From positions 1 through 27,942 of the IMG/VR virus record IMGVR_UViG_3300025138_000261: DNA of 27,942 nt, one strand, 5' to 3'. Numbering within the stretch: the first letter of the stretch is position 1; each line of letters begins with the position of its first letter. Positions 10,001-17,401 of this stretch are shown here, in pieces. The position numbers and the translations under genes were made by a program. Below the pieces are notes generated by a model. It was not told the DNA's origin and made no database searches. It was given only the letters and a program-made list of their open reading frames with translations. The DNA is from a virus.

Positions 10001-13000
10001 CTCTTAAAATTTGGGGGCAAACTAGAGTATGAGTTAAGATACTTTTGTCTTGCCGCTTTCATATCTTGGATGTGAGATTTGATCTCGCTAATCCGGCCAT
10101 TTAAGTAACCAATGTTGCGACTAACAAAGCTTTCATTGCCCGCCGCCATCTTATCAATGCGCTCGTAGTACATTTTCGACGCAATCTCGTTAGCCTTGCT
10201 GTCTGAATACCCTGCGTCTATTGCTTGTGCTCTAACTTTTTCCTTAAAAGTTATAAGTTCTTCGTTGAACGTATCGTCTAAAATACTTTCAAAATGTTTC
10301 ATGCGGCCATCTATGTTGGCAGCGTTCTCAGTCGCAAAGTTACCAGACGGCAGCGCGACTTCTGCGCCTTCGACTTTCATACCCCACGGCTTTTCGCCAG
10401 ACGGCGTACTCATTTTCCTTTCTGGCAATGGTTGTGTTTGAAGCGCAATCTCTTCCAGTCGGGCGACTAAACGATTGGCAAAATTTACGCCACCAAACTT
10501 TTGAGCAGCGTCAAAGAAACCAGTCGGGCCGTCGGCCACTTCTCCTGACTTCATTAGTTCTTCAATTTGGCTGTCTATAACTTTAGGGTTAGCTAAAGCA
10601 CGCTCTTGCGCTGCAATAGTTGCCGCCCTCATTTCAGGTGTAGCACCCTCAAGCATGGCTTCTAAAAAAGTCTTGCCTGTGTCACCCATTGGGTCTGTGT
10701 TCACAATGTTAATGTTCACTTCGCCGTCTACAGACAAGTCGTTTAAAATGTGAGCAAGCTGATGCTCACCCATTTTTTTGTAAAACAACTCGACGAACTT
10801 AGCTTTTTTCGCAGGCGTTCGACCGTCTATAGATTTGAACTCTGCTATGTCTTTTGCGTCTACGTCGATGTCTGTCAGGTATTGTTCTGCGGCTGCAACT
10901 GTTTTCCCATTGTCGTAAATTTTTTCAGGGTTAGCCGCGTCTGATCTTGCTTGAGCGGCAGCCGCGTCTGCTTCGGCTTGCTCGTTTGCCAAACGCAAGT
11001 CTTCGGCCAACCGCTCATTTGTTGCGCGTTCTTTAGCTGCGTTTCTGGACTGAACATACTCGGCAGTTTCAGTGTCAATCAGCTTATTGTTATCGACTTG
11101 AGAAACTTTTAGATCGGCTAGTTCTGTTTCTAACCCCCTGACCTTTTGCAGTAAGGCGTCTTTACCACCGACCCTAGCGTTCTTTAGCTTTTGTATAAGT
11201 TTAGCGGCAGTGTCTTCTGGTGCAAATGGGACTTGGGCTGCTTGCGCCGTACCCTCTAGTTTTGCTCTAAGCTCTGGCGTTACGTCGCCCTGCAAGCCTT
11301 CCTCTAAAATCTTTACGATCTCAGTGTCAAACTTGTCGTTTGTTTCCTTGTCCAAGTCTGGCGTGCCGTCATATTCTTCTTGGGCTACACGCAGTTCTTC
11401 TTGCTTTGCAACAACGTCGTCTTCAAATTTTTTCTTGCGACTGTCAGTTATCTCAAGTCGGTCTTTAAAGTCTTGGTCGGCATCGCTTAAATCTGTACGA
11501 CCTTCTTCTTGCGGCCCCATTCTAACGTCTGGGCCTTCGTCGGGCGCAGTGCCGCCCTTAGTGTCAACGTCGATCCGATTAAGTCGCACGTCGCCTGCCG
11601 GGTTTAGCCCGTCGTCACCTTGTCTGAAACGGTTTGCGTTTTTCTGCTGCGCTGTAGTCTCTGCGCCTGTCAAGTTGCGAACCGTGCCATCGCCTGTTGG
11701 TGTCGCTGGGCCATCGGTTATGCCGCGACCCAAGTTATTCTCAAGCAAGCCTTGTGATAGCAGATCGCTTTGGTCTGTGATTTGCAAAAGTTCTTCGAGG
11801 TCTTCAGGCTGTGTGATTTCTTCACTGACAAACTTTTGCAGTTTAAGCTTGATGCGACTAACCTCGTTTCTCATTTGCCTAGAGGTTCGAGCCAACGCGC
11901 TTTGCTTGTCGATGTTGCTTTCTGCCGAAGCTTTCCCTGCAAGCTCATCAGCCATGCGATTAAGATTGACCATTTGGTCTGCCGCTAAGTCGAGCACGTC
12001 CTCTTCGGACAACGCGCTTGCGTTAATCGTTTCTGATGTCGCAGGGCCGTCGCCCCCCATAGCGGAACTAGCTCCATCTTCCATCATCTCAGGAGACAAT
12101 GCGCCTGTGTGCCTAGTGCCTGTAGTTCTTGCGACCACTTGCGCTTGCAAGTCTGCAAGCTCTTGTATTTGCGCCTGCGCTGGTGTTAAGGTTTCTTCTT
12201 CTTCAATCTGCCGCACACCTGACTTTGTGCTTGCGTCAACGTCGGCCCTCGCTTGGTCGACTACTGCTTTTCGGCCCGCCTCAATGCCTCTTGTTGTCTG
12301 ACTTTTCAACCCAGCAAACGGGTTTGCTATTTTTGCTGCTGCGCCACCTAACGCGCCACCCATTACACCGCCTATGGTCGCGCCAGCACCCACCGCCATC
12401 GCGCCCTGTGCCACGCTGTAGCCGTCCTGTAGGCCCAACTCTGTGTTCCGCGCCTGTATGCCTGCGTCAAGCACGCCCTCTGCCAAGCCTGATGCTCCGG
12501 CTTCGTATAACGCACCTTTGTAAACGCCCGCTTTAAGGGCTGCGCGTGACGCTTCTTTTTTCAGAGAGTTGCCTATTAAGCCTTTTGCGCTGCCGTGGAT
12601 AATGGCCTGCTTTGCCGCTTCACGAGCGGCGATACCACCCGAACCAAAACCGACTAAGTTAATGGGGTCGGCTAATGTGGCAAGTGCGTTTGTTGCAAAG
12701 CCCCGCCATCCGTCGCCGCCTTCTTGATAAAAGTCTGGCAGTGCGTCGAAGGTGGTTTGCAACCGTGCCAAGCGCGTAGATTGTTCGTCGCTTTGAGAGT
12801 TAGCGTCGTACAGGTCGCGGCCAATAGAGACTAGGTTCATGTTGCGCCAGCGGCGGTCTTCCATAAAGTAGTCTTTGGCTTCGTCTACGCTGCCGAACGT
12901 CTTGCCGTCACGCTCATAGTAATAGTCGAAAAGGTCTTGAACAAAGTCTTGCCTAGCAAAAACATTCTTAGCGTTTTGCTTGCTCAAATTATTAGCGTAA

Positions 13001-13095
13001 CCTAAACCGTTAGTTTCTTGGCCTTGCTGAGAAATATTATCGGCAGGGCCAACCGCCCGCATACTTGCAAAATGGTCGTTAAGTGCGTTACCCAC
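1045..13095 (-). CDS. Giant polyvalent ejection (internal virion) protein with zincin protease and ART-like regions (4016 aa)
   Basis: This 12-kb gene occupies the position of T7 gp16, after gp14- and gp15-like genes. It starts with GTG at 13093-13095; TGGAG lies 7 bases upstream. Regions seen: an N-terminal helical part with Gly/Ala-rich hydrophobic stretches (1-270); a low-complexity linker (270-540); long charged coiled coils (540-740); further helical segments to about 1600; a beta-rich patch near 1576-1635; a zincin motif (H1998, E1999, H2002 in VHEMGHW) with likely third ligand E2060 in NPQEFFAN; an ADP-ribosyltransferase-like region (2830-3090); and a C-terminal domain with hydrophobic stretches near 3585, 3808-3830 and 3872-3895, ending in a Gly/Ser/Phe tail. 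No transglycosylase motif or clear RNA polymerase motif was noticed. Packaging in the virion and delivery into the cell are inferred from position and from similar marine phage proteins. The protease could mature the ejection proteins or cut host targets. Confidence 0.88.
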   Translation of the reverse strand: MGNALNDHFASMRAVGPADNISQQGQETNGLGYANNLSKQNAKNVFARQDFVQDLFDYYYERDGKTFGSVDEAKDYFMEDRRWRNMNLVSIGRDLYDANSQSDEQSTRLARLQTTFDALPDFYQEGGDGWRGFATNALATLADPINLVGFGSGGIAAREAAKQAIIHGSAKGLIGNSLKKEASRAALKAGVYKGALYEAGASGLAEGVLDAGIQARNTELGLQDGYSVAQGAMAVGAGATIGGVMGGALGGAAAKIANPFAGLKSQTTRGIEAGRKAVVDQARADVDASTKSGVRQIEEEETLTPAQAQIQELADLQAQVVARTTGTRHTGALSPEMMEDGASSAMGGDGPATSETINASALSEEDVLDLAADQMVNLNRMADELAGKASAESNIDKQSALARTSRQMRNEVSRIKLKLQKFVSEEITQPEDLEELLQITDQSDLLSQGLLENNLGRGITDGPATPTGDGTVRNLTGAETTAQQKNANRFRQGDDGLNPAGDVRLNRIDVDTKGGTAPDEGPDVRMGPQEEGRTDLSDADQDFKDRLEITDSRKKKFEDDVVAKQEELRVAQEEYDGTPDLDKETNDKFDTEIVKILEEGLQGDVTPELRAKLEGTAQAAQVPFAPEDTAAKLIQKLKNARVGGKDALLQKVRGLETELADLKVSQVDNNKLIDTETAEYVQSRNAAKERATNERLAEDLRLANEQAEADAAAAQARSDAANPEKIYDNGKTVAAAEQYLTDIDVDAKDIAEFKSIDGRTPAKKAKFVELFYKKMGEHQLAHILNDLSVDGEVNINIVNTDPMGDTGKTFLEAMLEGATPEMRAATIAAQERALANPKVIDSQIEELMKSGEVADGPTGFFDAAQKFGGVNFANRLVARLEEIALQTQPLPERKMSTPSGEKPWGMKVEGAEVALPSGNFATENAANIDGRMKHFESILDDTFNEELITFKEKVRAQAIDAGYSDSKANEIASKMYYERIDKMAAGNESFVSRNIGYLNGRISEIKSHIQDMKAARQKYLNSYSSLPPNFKSEFTREEGVMTVIGQDGRPVEFETFRYNLNQGKAPTDAEKKLIVAHYENLARLKEVRDRYKRTSGKNVVLKKGSQLNMGDLINSAEDEVSTLNRKKNGTIEIRTRGMRLTTDVSVTTDAGLADFMGRSQIRDGRGVYEENGKIQSILRTVGARGFTGKLIRSGYKRGSDGVAHRVDAIENALNESYEARIKGGTQQVVRNDEKAARNKQRLEVLEYHITLIEKLKSGIANLKKNKTKTFSLEKGGAKLTLPEVEDALFAAENDARTNVTNIAFITNSDSQTVIGGLKNERSKLRTSTEQEMLGDKVAAAKEDFGRTILKKTAIEVTARHHALVQQENNLKAIGKSLSKEDTNLLEFLITMRKQQNKLVQYHLGKGTPIDVEAAKRLAKFAYTKARKVAYAKKKYEEEVAAGYFDYENSVAAGEERLGEIDEEATINNAAYLEHLSRATSDGEADPDLGYAAYFDGEPNVDQKAQIETQVDAINEQATSKKAAVADYNALAEKAKSGALSREELIAAVADLQAKVQTLASADTPNVKPLGVKNTPIIATTPSGIEVDLNNDIKYFRSKADQSIRVELDGQVLGRYTEDENGVASIMHPDGMKLKFKSGTALKKSLAQIFKNKIEDMQAKSGGNRFAVNQNAKGLPHTQTNLKKTETYKNEKTVVAPKGSDTPEISPPAKSDPNNVLTHSTNDFEELPDGRSLAIQFLDKGSLAKIGEVRKIGRKKNGDPQVIGDLLGKSADVPYVIGHVQTGGSRATDRETFFPMTVEDTFVDQNGNKLAGLDVEKGKRGVTQNVQSQRKRENRASDFETIRSKDLVLSEQDRLFFQGHGEPMRTIDDLVNFIDRIETVDWQGEIKSLKGLKRFATLRAAASRVLKSNVPNGIKQPSTNLGVSANKLRSMFDGYPDREVQTAVDFLERVAAYNGGRAPLLAKATGDEASFDPNTNEIKIVVGSDKAQRPTPMSMELVHEMGHWIYENLLDEGDKQKFWSSLEKYYDDNAMRGGGELDFDALSRGLVDTELVPNAASNPQEFFANQFLGYVLQTDALRVPGSPMMQVFEKVSRFGHAIMNWMLGRETFKVDPDLAEIFSKYLPNEEIDPLTGTPERGVSKFGHLEKMGEEHGIESQSQMGQGEMPMAQFAAKQMVALDERIRDLQIAKMANPKGMGDSFALAVELEKIAKSIYGEYGGKKGQPKHAKIPGRPDSGSTRIMALDYANDKTILEDIMQAQYKIHGFLKALRAEEADHKFADALSGKNQTDVAQQNAIASEMSTDTQRDVQDMYEKMLTQSKSAYEGLDEAIVDRLHALSTDLQVAMQRGIGEYTRIYKRMMPHTQRKHIAIDEFTGASYVETVSPKSAKFRQQNAKQNREELQTARAVSEIVQQLTNRGVDWRKVSEDAIMDEAKTRAAKAVTEEEHANAIHNASASEDAENLNGLASSINEVKKRVSYVVTDSASFIAKLERDDSPILAILRGTDEAQKAKLMAMAEADPTDFNLAILDYGRKHGASSPDTPEPISTDPVTPAVSQFSEITVRGLNKTQQGIAHDLFIKMIRKIKLLEDESIEIPADVTVNELDLAAINGDPRAMDFDEDAIATPQGPAYDRARKKIREMANHIDKINDLRENYKALSEGGQREMEKEYDASVTEHRTPLFEMLYDFSFALQDKLVQKSISEMPLEGVAAFKDRFARMTTKDLYNDGTVSLKGSSPEQFVALKQMVDEATQILDGILFQPKSRAERKMEVRRIATADLDMAERGKHAIQGMVTTPQGEVLVHPAVAGKYANSMLKTMSARLENAVRDFVGLTPKADLRNRLRFNVSSDQNVRGVTATTNGDYGDGVYLKSTKHVDADYSAEQVYQKAQADMSMAGITDAQKVDEINGLMQTIIRQRESIRDLSNMSSLSFDQKRLLSHTIKKERLAWDTVRDLTNGIAIDQKVSPVFARIRSPLNVSSKQTYSLSEDSDGTVRNLLVEMADRKILDAEGIQSAVTMFAQPMPGRNMYSAFTNGTNGLLVQSGAARNGADARLKFNKLLKDLNYDGLVTDEGEVVFDPTMVKAADSFKSTDALNFEGETFGGDMKLTGQVVEEMMVQNGRLENPAFVGVAREARRMGVPKPVLDVTQKIFKQHRIGEHDVEKISKWSTVKNFFRENSSLFRQLGANWFGDLIKPVNGVGTFEKHDAMLARRLQPIIAKLNELPDSGNNFQRWNRRNRGLAMGALDVGQPASHKRIIQALRRGRGAVQLLDPAERQVALDIGEAFADELSKMKALGMRVGDTRKLGSDYYVPQVWDTEAMLANPKRFHDSLVEFLRREQNSPDFDDTRSTLGELRETATAIASKITRGNDHTVDGELQMASSDPFASRVLNLKPGDLEFMDEFLVQDLQGILAKYYDRTIRKRVLTEQFGVNGHAFNAYADIAQSPNAIDAAMAILGTEYRPKTAVTTESGMGEVDDLVVPRLNLTQTERRGMANRLRQMLGDPETNINNKQAAISMIIEAAGPDAYNNVQFRKRVEAVVNATIDFAGGQPPPNTVVKMKQMFDVLNKKPIDGGTGQEARYKVSRALKSFTSVSLLGFTMFTSIPDVSLPLIRSGNMRAFAKTWAKYATDPSYRAAAKNIGVGIDNLMHERMVHMSGEGNQKFANAFFNATLLTPWTNTMREVASLVGFESFKSEIDRAMRLKRKGKTDTKSYQTAVRYLERYGLTGENATHDFLGEGSFRIDTLPKDEAIQQQVQMAMIRFTNESIFTPNPNDLPMWGQTPWGGMMFQLKSFPMLMMKLQGYIMDEFKQGNTAPAFYMLTAGVGAGMVAVGVKDYVQMRGGEDERSAEARKRSLTESKAGLAKVLGVKEGDDLDAALGWYIDGLLAVGGLGLIGELLYNTSAQLDNGKYGFVRTMSGIFGPQVGTAELAFNVAAGTGQAVSNAVSGEDSNSKIRTALRDVYGRIPVAGRIYGGPAGREAFVDAVGGEAKKPGRKKGSGSSKGFGSSKFNSTGFGGGGFG

Positions 13096-13098
13096 GTC

Positions 13099-13138
13099 GG
13101 TACTCCAGTTTCCGTCGTTATGTTGGAAACATCATACC
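13099..13138 (-). promoter_or_regulatory. Hairpin enclosing the ribosome binding site of the giant gene
   Basis: On the minus strand GTTTCC (13125-13130) pairs with GGAAAC (13108-13113), and the flanking GGTA (13135-13138) pairs with TACC (13099-13102). The internal loop between the two arms holds the GGAG ribosome binding site (13103-13106) of the GTG-started 4016-aa gene. A fold like this could lower initiation of that very long protein. The rest of the 77-base gap (13096-13172) shows no gene. A TATGAT at 13131-13136 resembles a -10 box but has no convincing -35 partner. Confidence 0.4.
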
Positions 13139-13172
13139 GATCTAGTCTGGCTAAGTCGTACCCCCTGCGGTT

Positions 13173-16037
13173 TTAGAACTGTTCGTTTAAGTCCGTCTCT
13201 TGCCCAAAGCCAGAATATATTTCTTCTATTGCATTTTCAGCATCTACACTTCTTTGGTTTGCGCCTAATCCTATATTTCCTCTAGGTAATTGTTCTTGGC
13301 TTGCAGCTATGCTTGCAAACCAAGCAAGAGGGTCAGCTAACATTGCTTCTCTTGCTTTCATTGCCTTCTTATGGTGTGGGTTGTGAAGAAGGCGACCGTC
13401 CCTCATATTCAATAAATAATTACGAACGTCCTTGTTCGCTAACATATAGTCTAACATATCCATTTGACGTTTGTTTCTCGCTAAAGCAAAACGACTATAA
13501 GCTCTATTTATTTCTTCAGCTACGGATTTGTTTGCGCCTGTTAAATCGACTTGAATTTTTCGTAAAGGCACAGGCTCTCCGAATGGGTTTTCACCATATT
13601 CTGCTATGGCTAATTCTGCGGCTGTCGCTTTCCCGGCTGCCTGTGTCCCATCTGGGTCGTCTGCGTGATTGCTTGCTACGTCGACTTTAAATCCTTTCGG
13701 GTCATTTTCGTCGATCACATACTTAACGCCCACTTGAAACCCAGCTTTTCTAGCAGTATCGGCGTTGGGTTCGTTCACTTGGTACGTTTCAGTATTTGGG
13801 ATGTGTCGCAAAAACGAAGGCATACCTTGAGGCACAGCTTTTTTGTATAGGTCTATCTTTTTATTTAGACGGCTTTTTAACTCAGACATAGCCGCAGTCG
13901 CACTTGACCCATCGTCTAAAATTTCGGCCAACTCTGGGGCTTCTAGTTCTGTTCTTAAAACTTTGTCTCGCAGAAGTTCTAAATCTTTGATGTGGCTTTG
14001 GAGCTTCTCTCGTCTTTCTGTAACTACAGATTGAGCCGTATCACGCGGTAAAGAAATTAACCTGTCATAGTGTGGGTCGCTGATTTGAAAAGATAAATCA
14101 AGAACACCTTTCCCCCAATTTAAAACAGTAGTCCCAGGTTCGACTAAGCCATCCATACCAGCGTTTATGTAGTTATTCGTGTACGTCGTTATGCCAGTTT
14201 GTAAAGGCAGCAACCCTTGAGCTTGTGCCACCTCTCTAATAATTCTCTGAAACTCGGAAAAATTTTCAGCGTTGCCTTGGTCATAATCCCCGTCTTCTGG
14301 AAGCGCAGTCGTGACCGCATTAAACACCTCTTCCACTCTTTCCGGTGGTATAAAATACTGACTGACCATTTGCGATAAAGCTCGGTAGTCTTGTCGTCCT
14401 TCTGGTTCTTCGCCCAGACCCCCTGCCCAATCGGCAAGTAGATTACGAGCTTTTTCTTGCGTTTCTTTGACTATAGTTTGCGCGGTTGCTGTTAAACCTT
14501 TTGATTTTTCTCGGTAAATGTCTGACTGTCTCAAACCAATTTTTCTCTGAAGGTGTGTCCAAATTGGCTGCCACTCTTTGTCGTTATAGTCTTTAAGGGC
14601 AACCCGCCCGTATTTTGCACGGATGCGGTTTACTTCAGCAAAGAGTTTTTGTTTTCTGTTCTGGTCTTTTTCTTCATTTATTAGTCGTTCTATAACGCTT
14701 GGTCGTGGATCGCCCGGCGTAGACGCAGGATCAACCGCGCCCATGATCTCGTTCATCATAGGCGTTTCATCAGCCGCAAACTCAATGTCGTTTGCAATGT
14801 TTAACTTAGCCAGCAAATGCGATTTGATTTGAGCGTGAAGCGTAAGATAAGCTGGGGTGAACTGGCCGTTCTTCTTCCATCTGGTTCCGTTTAAATCTAT
14901 CCGGCTGCCACCTATGTATTGGTCTACAAGCTCATTTATATCGCCGTCGTCAGTCGACATATTTTCAGCCACGTCCATTCGCAGATCACTGATTGTGCCT
15001 TTGATTTCAGTTATAGCTGCGTCTTCGATTGTTGTAAGGCTTAGTGTTGCATTGGCTAATAAGTCGTTTCTAAGTCGAGTTCTAAAGTTTTCAGCTTCAA
15101 CAGACGTATCGGTTTCATTGAAAATCTCCGATGCGTATTTGTTGACCAGTCTGTTTATCTCGTCAGGATTGTTAGCATACGCGGCGGGTACTGTCTCCCC
15201 TTGCGCTTTGCCGATAACCGCTTCCATTTGACGATTGCGAAGTTGCGAGAAATCTGTAGCTGCGCTTAGTCTAATTCGATCTTCAAATGTACTAGACATC
15301 TCAACTTCTGAAGGCAAAAATCGTTTAATATAATTAACTGCTGCATCGGCTGCGTCTGAAGTGTTATCTATGTCAGCCATGACTGTCGTAAGGTTTGCAA
15401 TAAGTGCGCTTTCTGCTAATCCTTCTGCTTCATTCACGTATCGCTGGCGGTTGCCTTCTAGAAAAGACTTAACGCCTGCTTGAAAATGCGCGGGGGCTGC
15501 TCCGATTGCAGTCTCTATACCAGCATTAGTCTTGTACTGCTGAAGATTAAAAGTGGTGATGTATTTTCCCAAGGCTTCTGTGTTTAACATGCCGAGATAA
15601 TTCTTAGCCTGTTCCTCACCATAAATTTCTCTCAGATCAGGCAACGACCCTTTGTCTTTGTTTGCTGCCCACCAAACGTCGTCAGTAACATCTACGCCTA
15701 TGTAGCCGTCCAAAGTGGCTTTAAGATTATCAAGTCTTGTTCTTTGATTTGCTAGTCTAGTCGTTGCAAACTTAGCGTCTTTGTCGGCTTGGATTGCGCC
15801 TAGTCGCGCAGACGTTTCCTCAATGACGTTCGACGAAGGTAACTGCTTGCCGTAATAAAAATCACCGCCTGCAAGGTTGCGCTTCATCGTCTCTAAGTCT
15901 TGCACGGACGCATCCACGCCTAGCTCGGCTTGGGTCTTCACATAACTATTGAACGCCGCCATGTTGTCACTGCGACGTTTCTGTATGCGATCTTCTTTGT
16001 TATCGCGTGCTTTGAGAAATGCTGAACCAATACGCAT
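13173..16037 (-). CDS. Large helical internal virion protein, T7 gp15-like by position (954 aa)
   Basis: This long, mostly helical, charged protein has no transmembrane segment and no signal peptide. Its N-terminus is basic (KARDNKEDRIQKRRSDN) and helical repeats fill the rest. No catalytic motif is seen. It lies between a 307-aa gp14-sized protein and the giant protein, matching the gp14-gp15-gp16 order of the T7 core, whose members form the internal core and then the trans-envelope ejection channel. At 954 aa it is somewhat longer than T7 gp15 (about 750 aa). Its ATG overlaps the TAA of the preceding gene (TAATG at 16035-16039), which indicates translational coupling. A G-rich run about 11 bases upstream is a weak ribosome binding site. 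The assignment rests on position, size and composition, not on a recognised domain. Confidence 0.8.
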   Translation of the reverse strand: MRIGSAFLKARDNKEDRIQKRRSDNMAAFNSYVKTQAELGVDASVQDLETMKRNLAGGDFYYGKQLPSSNVIEETSARLGAIQADKDAKFATTRLANQRTRLDNLKATLDGYIGVDVTDDVWWAANKDKGSLPDLREIYGEEQAKNYLGMLNTEALGKYITTFNLQQYKTNAGIETAIGAAPAHFQAGVKSFLEGNRQRYVNEAEGLAESALIANLTTVMADIDNTSDAADAAVNYIKRFLPSEVEMSSTFEDRIRLSAATDFSQLRNRQMEAVIGKAQGETVPAAYANNPDEINRLVNKYASEIFNETDTSVEAENFRTRLRNDLLANATLSLTTIEDAAITEIKGTISDLRMDVAENMSTDDGDINELVDQYIGGSRIDLNGTRWKKNGQFTPAYLTLHAQIKSHLLAKLNIANDIEFAADETPMMNEIMGAVDPASTPGDPRPSVIERLINEEKDQNRKQKLFAEVNRIRAKYGRVALKDYNDKEWQPIWTHLQRKIGLRQSDIYREKSKGLTATAQTIVKETQEKARNLLADWAGGLGEEPEGRQDYRALSQMVSQYFIPPERVEEVFNAVTTALPEDGDYDQGNAENFSEFQRIIREVAQAQGLLPLQTGITTYTNNYINAGMDGLVEPGTTVLNWGKGVLDLSFQISDPHYDRLISLPRDTAQSVVTERREKLQSHIKDLELLRDKVLRTELEAPELAEILDDGSSATAAMSELKSRLNKKIDLYKKAVPQGMPSFLRHIPNTETYQVNEPNADTARKAGFQVGVKYVIDENDPKGFKVDVASNHADDPDGTQAAGKATAAELAIAEYGENPFGEPVPLRKIQVDLTGANKSVAEEINRAYSRFALARNKRQMDMLDYMLANKDVRNYLLNMRDGRLLHNPHHKKAMKAREAMLADPLAWFASIAASQEQLPRGNIGLGANQRSVDAENAIEEIYSGFGQETDLNEQF

Positions 16038-16960
16038 TATGAATTAACCCCCGCCGCCTCTCTCAAGGCTTCAACATTTTCGCCTGCATATTTTTCCAAA
16101 GAGGCCAAGTATCTTGCGTCTGCGCCCGATCCTGTGTCTGTCGGGCCAGCCGCTCTATTGCCAAATCCATAGCCAATGTCAGGCGCGATCTTCTCGTTGA
16201 ATGAAGCCATCGTGTCACCAAATACCGACTGGCTATCAGCGTAGTTTGTGGCGGCATTGTTAGCGAAGTTTGTAAAAGTCGACGACGCATTAGTCATTTG
16301 GCTTGGCGCGTTGTTTGTAACAAACTGGCCTTCCAGCTCGGCTGCTTTACCAAGGACGCCAGTTATTTCGTTGAAGGTTCCTTGTCGCCCACTGTTGATT
16401 GCATCAGAAAAAGACTTGCTGCGATTGATTGCTGCATCAAATGCTGCTTGGTCTATGTTAGCCAACTGATCCGTCGACTTAGCAATAAGCTGTGCTTGCT
16501 CGTCGGTAAACTGGGTCGACCTGTCCATGCCTCGACGCATGGCAGACGCCTTGCCTTGAGACGACACGCGCTCGACTGTGTTGTAGTAGTCGTCCATTAA
16601 CTGACCGCGAAACGTCTGATAATTTGCTGCGATGTCTGCGCCGTCCACCTGTGATCTCGGCCCAAGTTTTGCCATCGAAGACTTCAGTGCGTTGTCCATG
16701 TCGGAAATGCGCGCCAAAATACGGTCACGGTATGCGGCTTCGTCGGCGGCTGACTGCGCTGCCATTGAAAGTTGCTGTTCGGCAATGCTTCGCTGCAATG
16801 CCGATATTTCTTCCATCGCTGCTTGGTCTTGCTTGCTCTGCCTAAACGAATAACCCATGTCGAAGATTGAGCCATAGGCTTGTGCTTGAAAAGCGTCTCT
16901 GCCTTGTGGGTCTTCATAGTAGCTGCTGGCTACTCTGCCTAATGTTTCGCCAAATGCCAT
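16037..16960 (-). CDS. Internal virion protein, T7 gp14-like by position (307 aa)
   Basis: The protein is rich in Ala, Gln, Ser and Asp, and helical over most of its length: a Gln-rich segment (about 45-75) is followed by a long helix with QVDGADIAANYQTFRGQLMDDYYN. The C-terminal third is Asn/Ser/Thr-rich and flexible. TAGGAG sits 7 bases upstream of the ATG at 16960. Its stop overlaps the start of the 954-aa gene. In T7-like phages a protein of about 200 aa at this position (gp14) is ejected first and forms the outer-membrane part of the DNA channel. Homology to gp14 cannot be shown by eye; the call rests on gene order and on an N-terminus (MAFGETLGRVASSYYEDPQG) of the kind seen in related marine phage proteins. 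Confidence 0.75.
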   Translation of the reverse strand: MAFGETLGRVASSYYEDPQGRDAFQAQAYGSIFDMGYSFRQSKQDQAAMEEISALQRSIAEQQLSMAAQSAADEAAYRDRILARISDMDNALKSSMAKLGPRSQVDGADIAANYQTFRGQLMDDYYNTVERVSSQGKASAMRRGMDRSTQFTDEQAQLIAKSTDQLANIDQAAFDAAINRSKSFSDAINSGRQGTFNEITGVLGKAAELEGQFVTNNAPSQMTNASSTFTNFANNAATNYADSQSVFGDTMASFNEKIAPDIGYGFGNRAAGPTDTGSGADARYLASLEKYAGENVEALREAAGVNS

Positions 16961-16969
16961 TGATTACTC

Positions 16970-17392
16970 CTAGCCAAAGTTGCGGCCAAAACCCATGCGT
17001 TGGTTCATCATACCACGAGACATAGGGCCAGTCGCCTGCTGAGACGCAGGCAAAGAATTAGGCGCAAACCCGCGTTCGACACCGCCGCCTTGGGCTGCCA
17101 TTCCATAGTCTACGTCGTCCATTACCATTTGTCCGGGCATAGGTTGCTCGCCCGTTGCGGCAACGTCTGACGCCATCTCTGGGCTAACTTCTGTCGTTTG
17201 CTCCATCTCACCATATGGCATTGCGCCTGCGTCCACGCCAACTTCGCCGCCCATAAAACGAAAACCAAAACCAGCACCGGCTTCGCCTGTGTTCTTTTTT
17301 TGGCGTGCAACAAACTGCTGTTGATTTTCAGGAGTATCCACGTCTAAGCCTGTGCCAGACATATACATTTGTCCAAAGCTCATCTCATTCAT
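16970..17392 (-). CDS. Met/Gly-rich protein of unknown function (140 aa)
   Basis: This low-complexity protein is rich in Gly, Met, Gln and acidic residues, starting MNEMSFGQMYMSGTG and ending RGMMNQRMGFGRNFG. It has no predicted membrane segment, no catalytic motif and few hydrophobic core residues, so it is probably largely disordered. TAGGA about 8 bases upstream supports the ATG at 17392, and only 9 bases separate it from the preceding gene. It sits just before the gp14/gp15/gp16-like block, so it may be a minor virion component or an assembly helper for the core. I do not recognise a family and infer no biochemical role. Codon use and absence of GANTC match its neighbours. Confidence 0.7.
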   Translation of the reverse strand: MNEMSFGQMYMSGTGLDVDTPENQQQFVARQKKNTGEAGAGFGFRFMGGEVGVDAGAMPYGEMEQTTEVSPEMASDVAATGEQPMPGQMVMDDVDYGMAAQGGGVERGFAPNSLPASQQATGPMSRGMMNQRMGFGRNFG

Positions 17393-17401
17393 TCTTGTTT
17401 C

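Noticed and set aside
11210-12301. A 363-codon open frame on the plus strand, Ser-rich
   Set aside because: It is antisense to the low-complexity and coiled-coil part of the giant gene, has a composition typical of a mirror frame (Ser, Leu, Cys runs) and no ribosome binding site. The minus-strand frame is continuous through it.
1045-13095. The giant protein as an N4-type virion RNA polymerase
   Set aside because: The size is similar, but I could not find the conserved polymerase motifs, and the recognisable parts are protease- and ART-like. A profile search would settle it.
13131-13136. A sigma-70 promoter suggested by TATGAT before the giant gene
   Set aside because: No -35 element at the right spacing; the bases are better explained by the hairpin arms.
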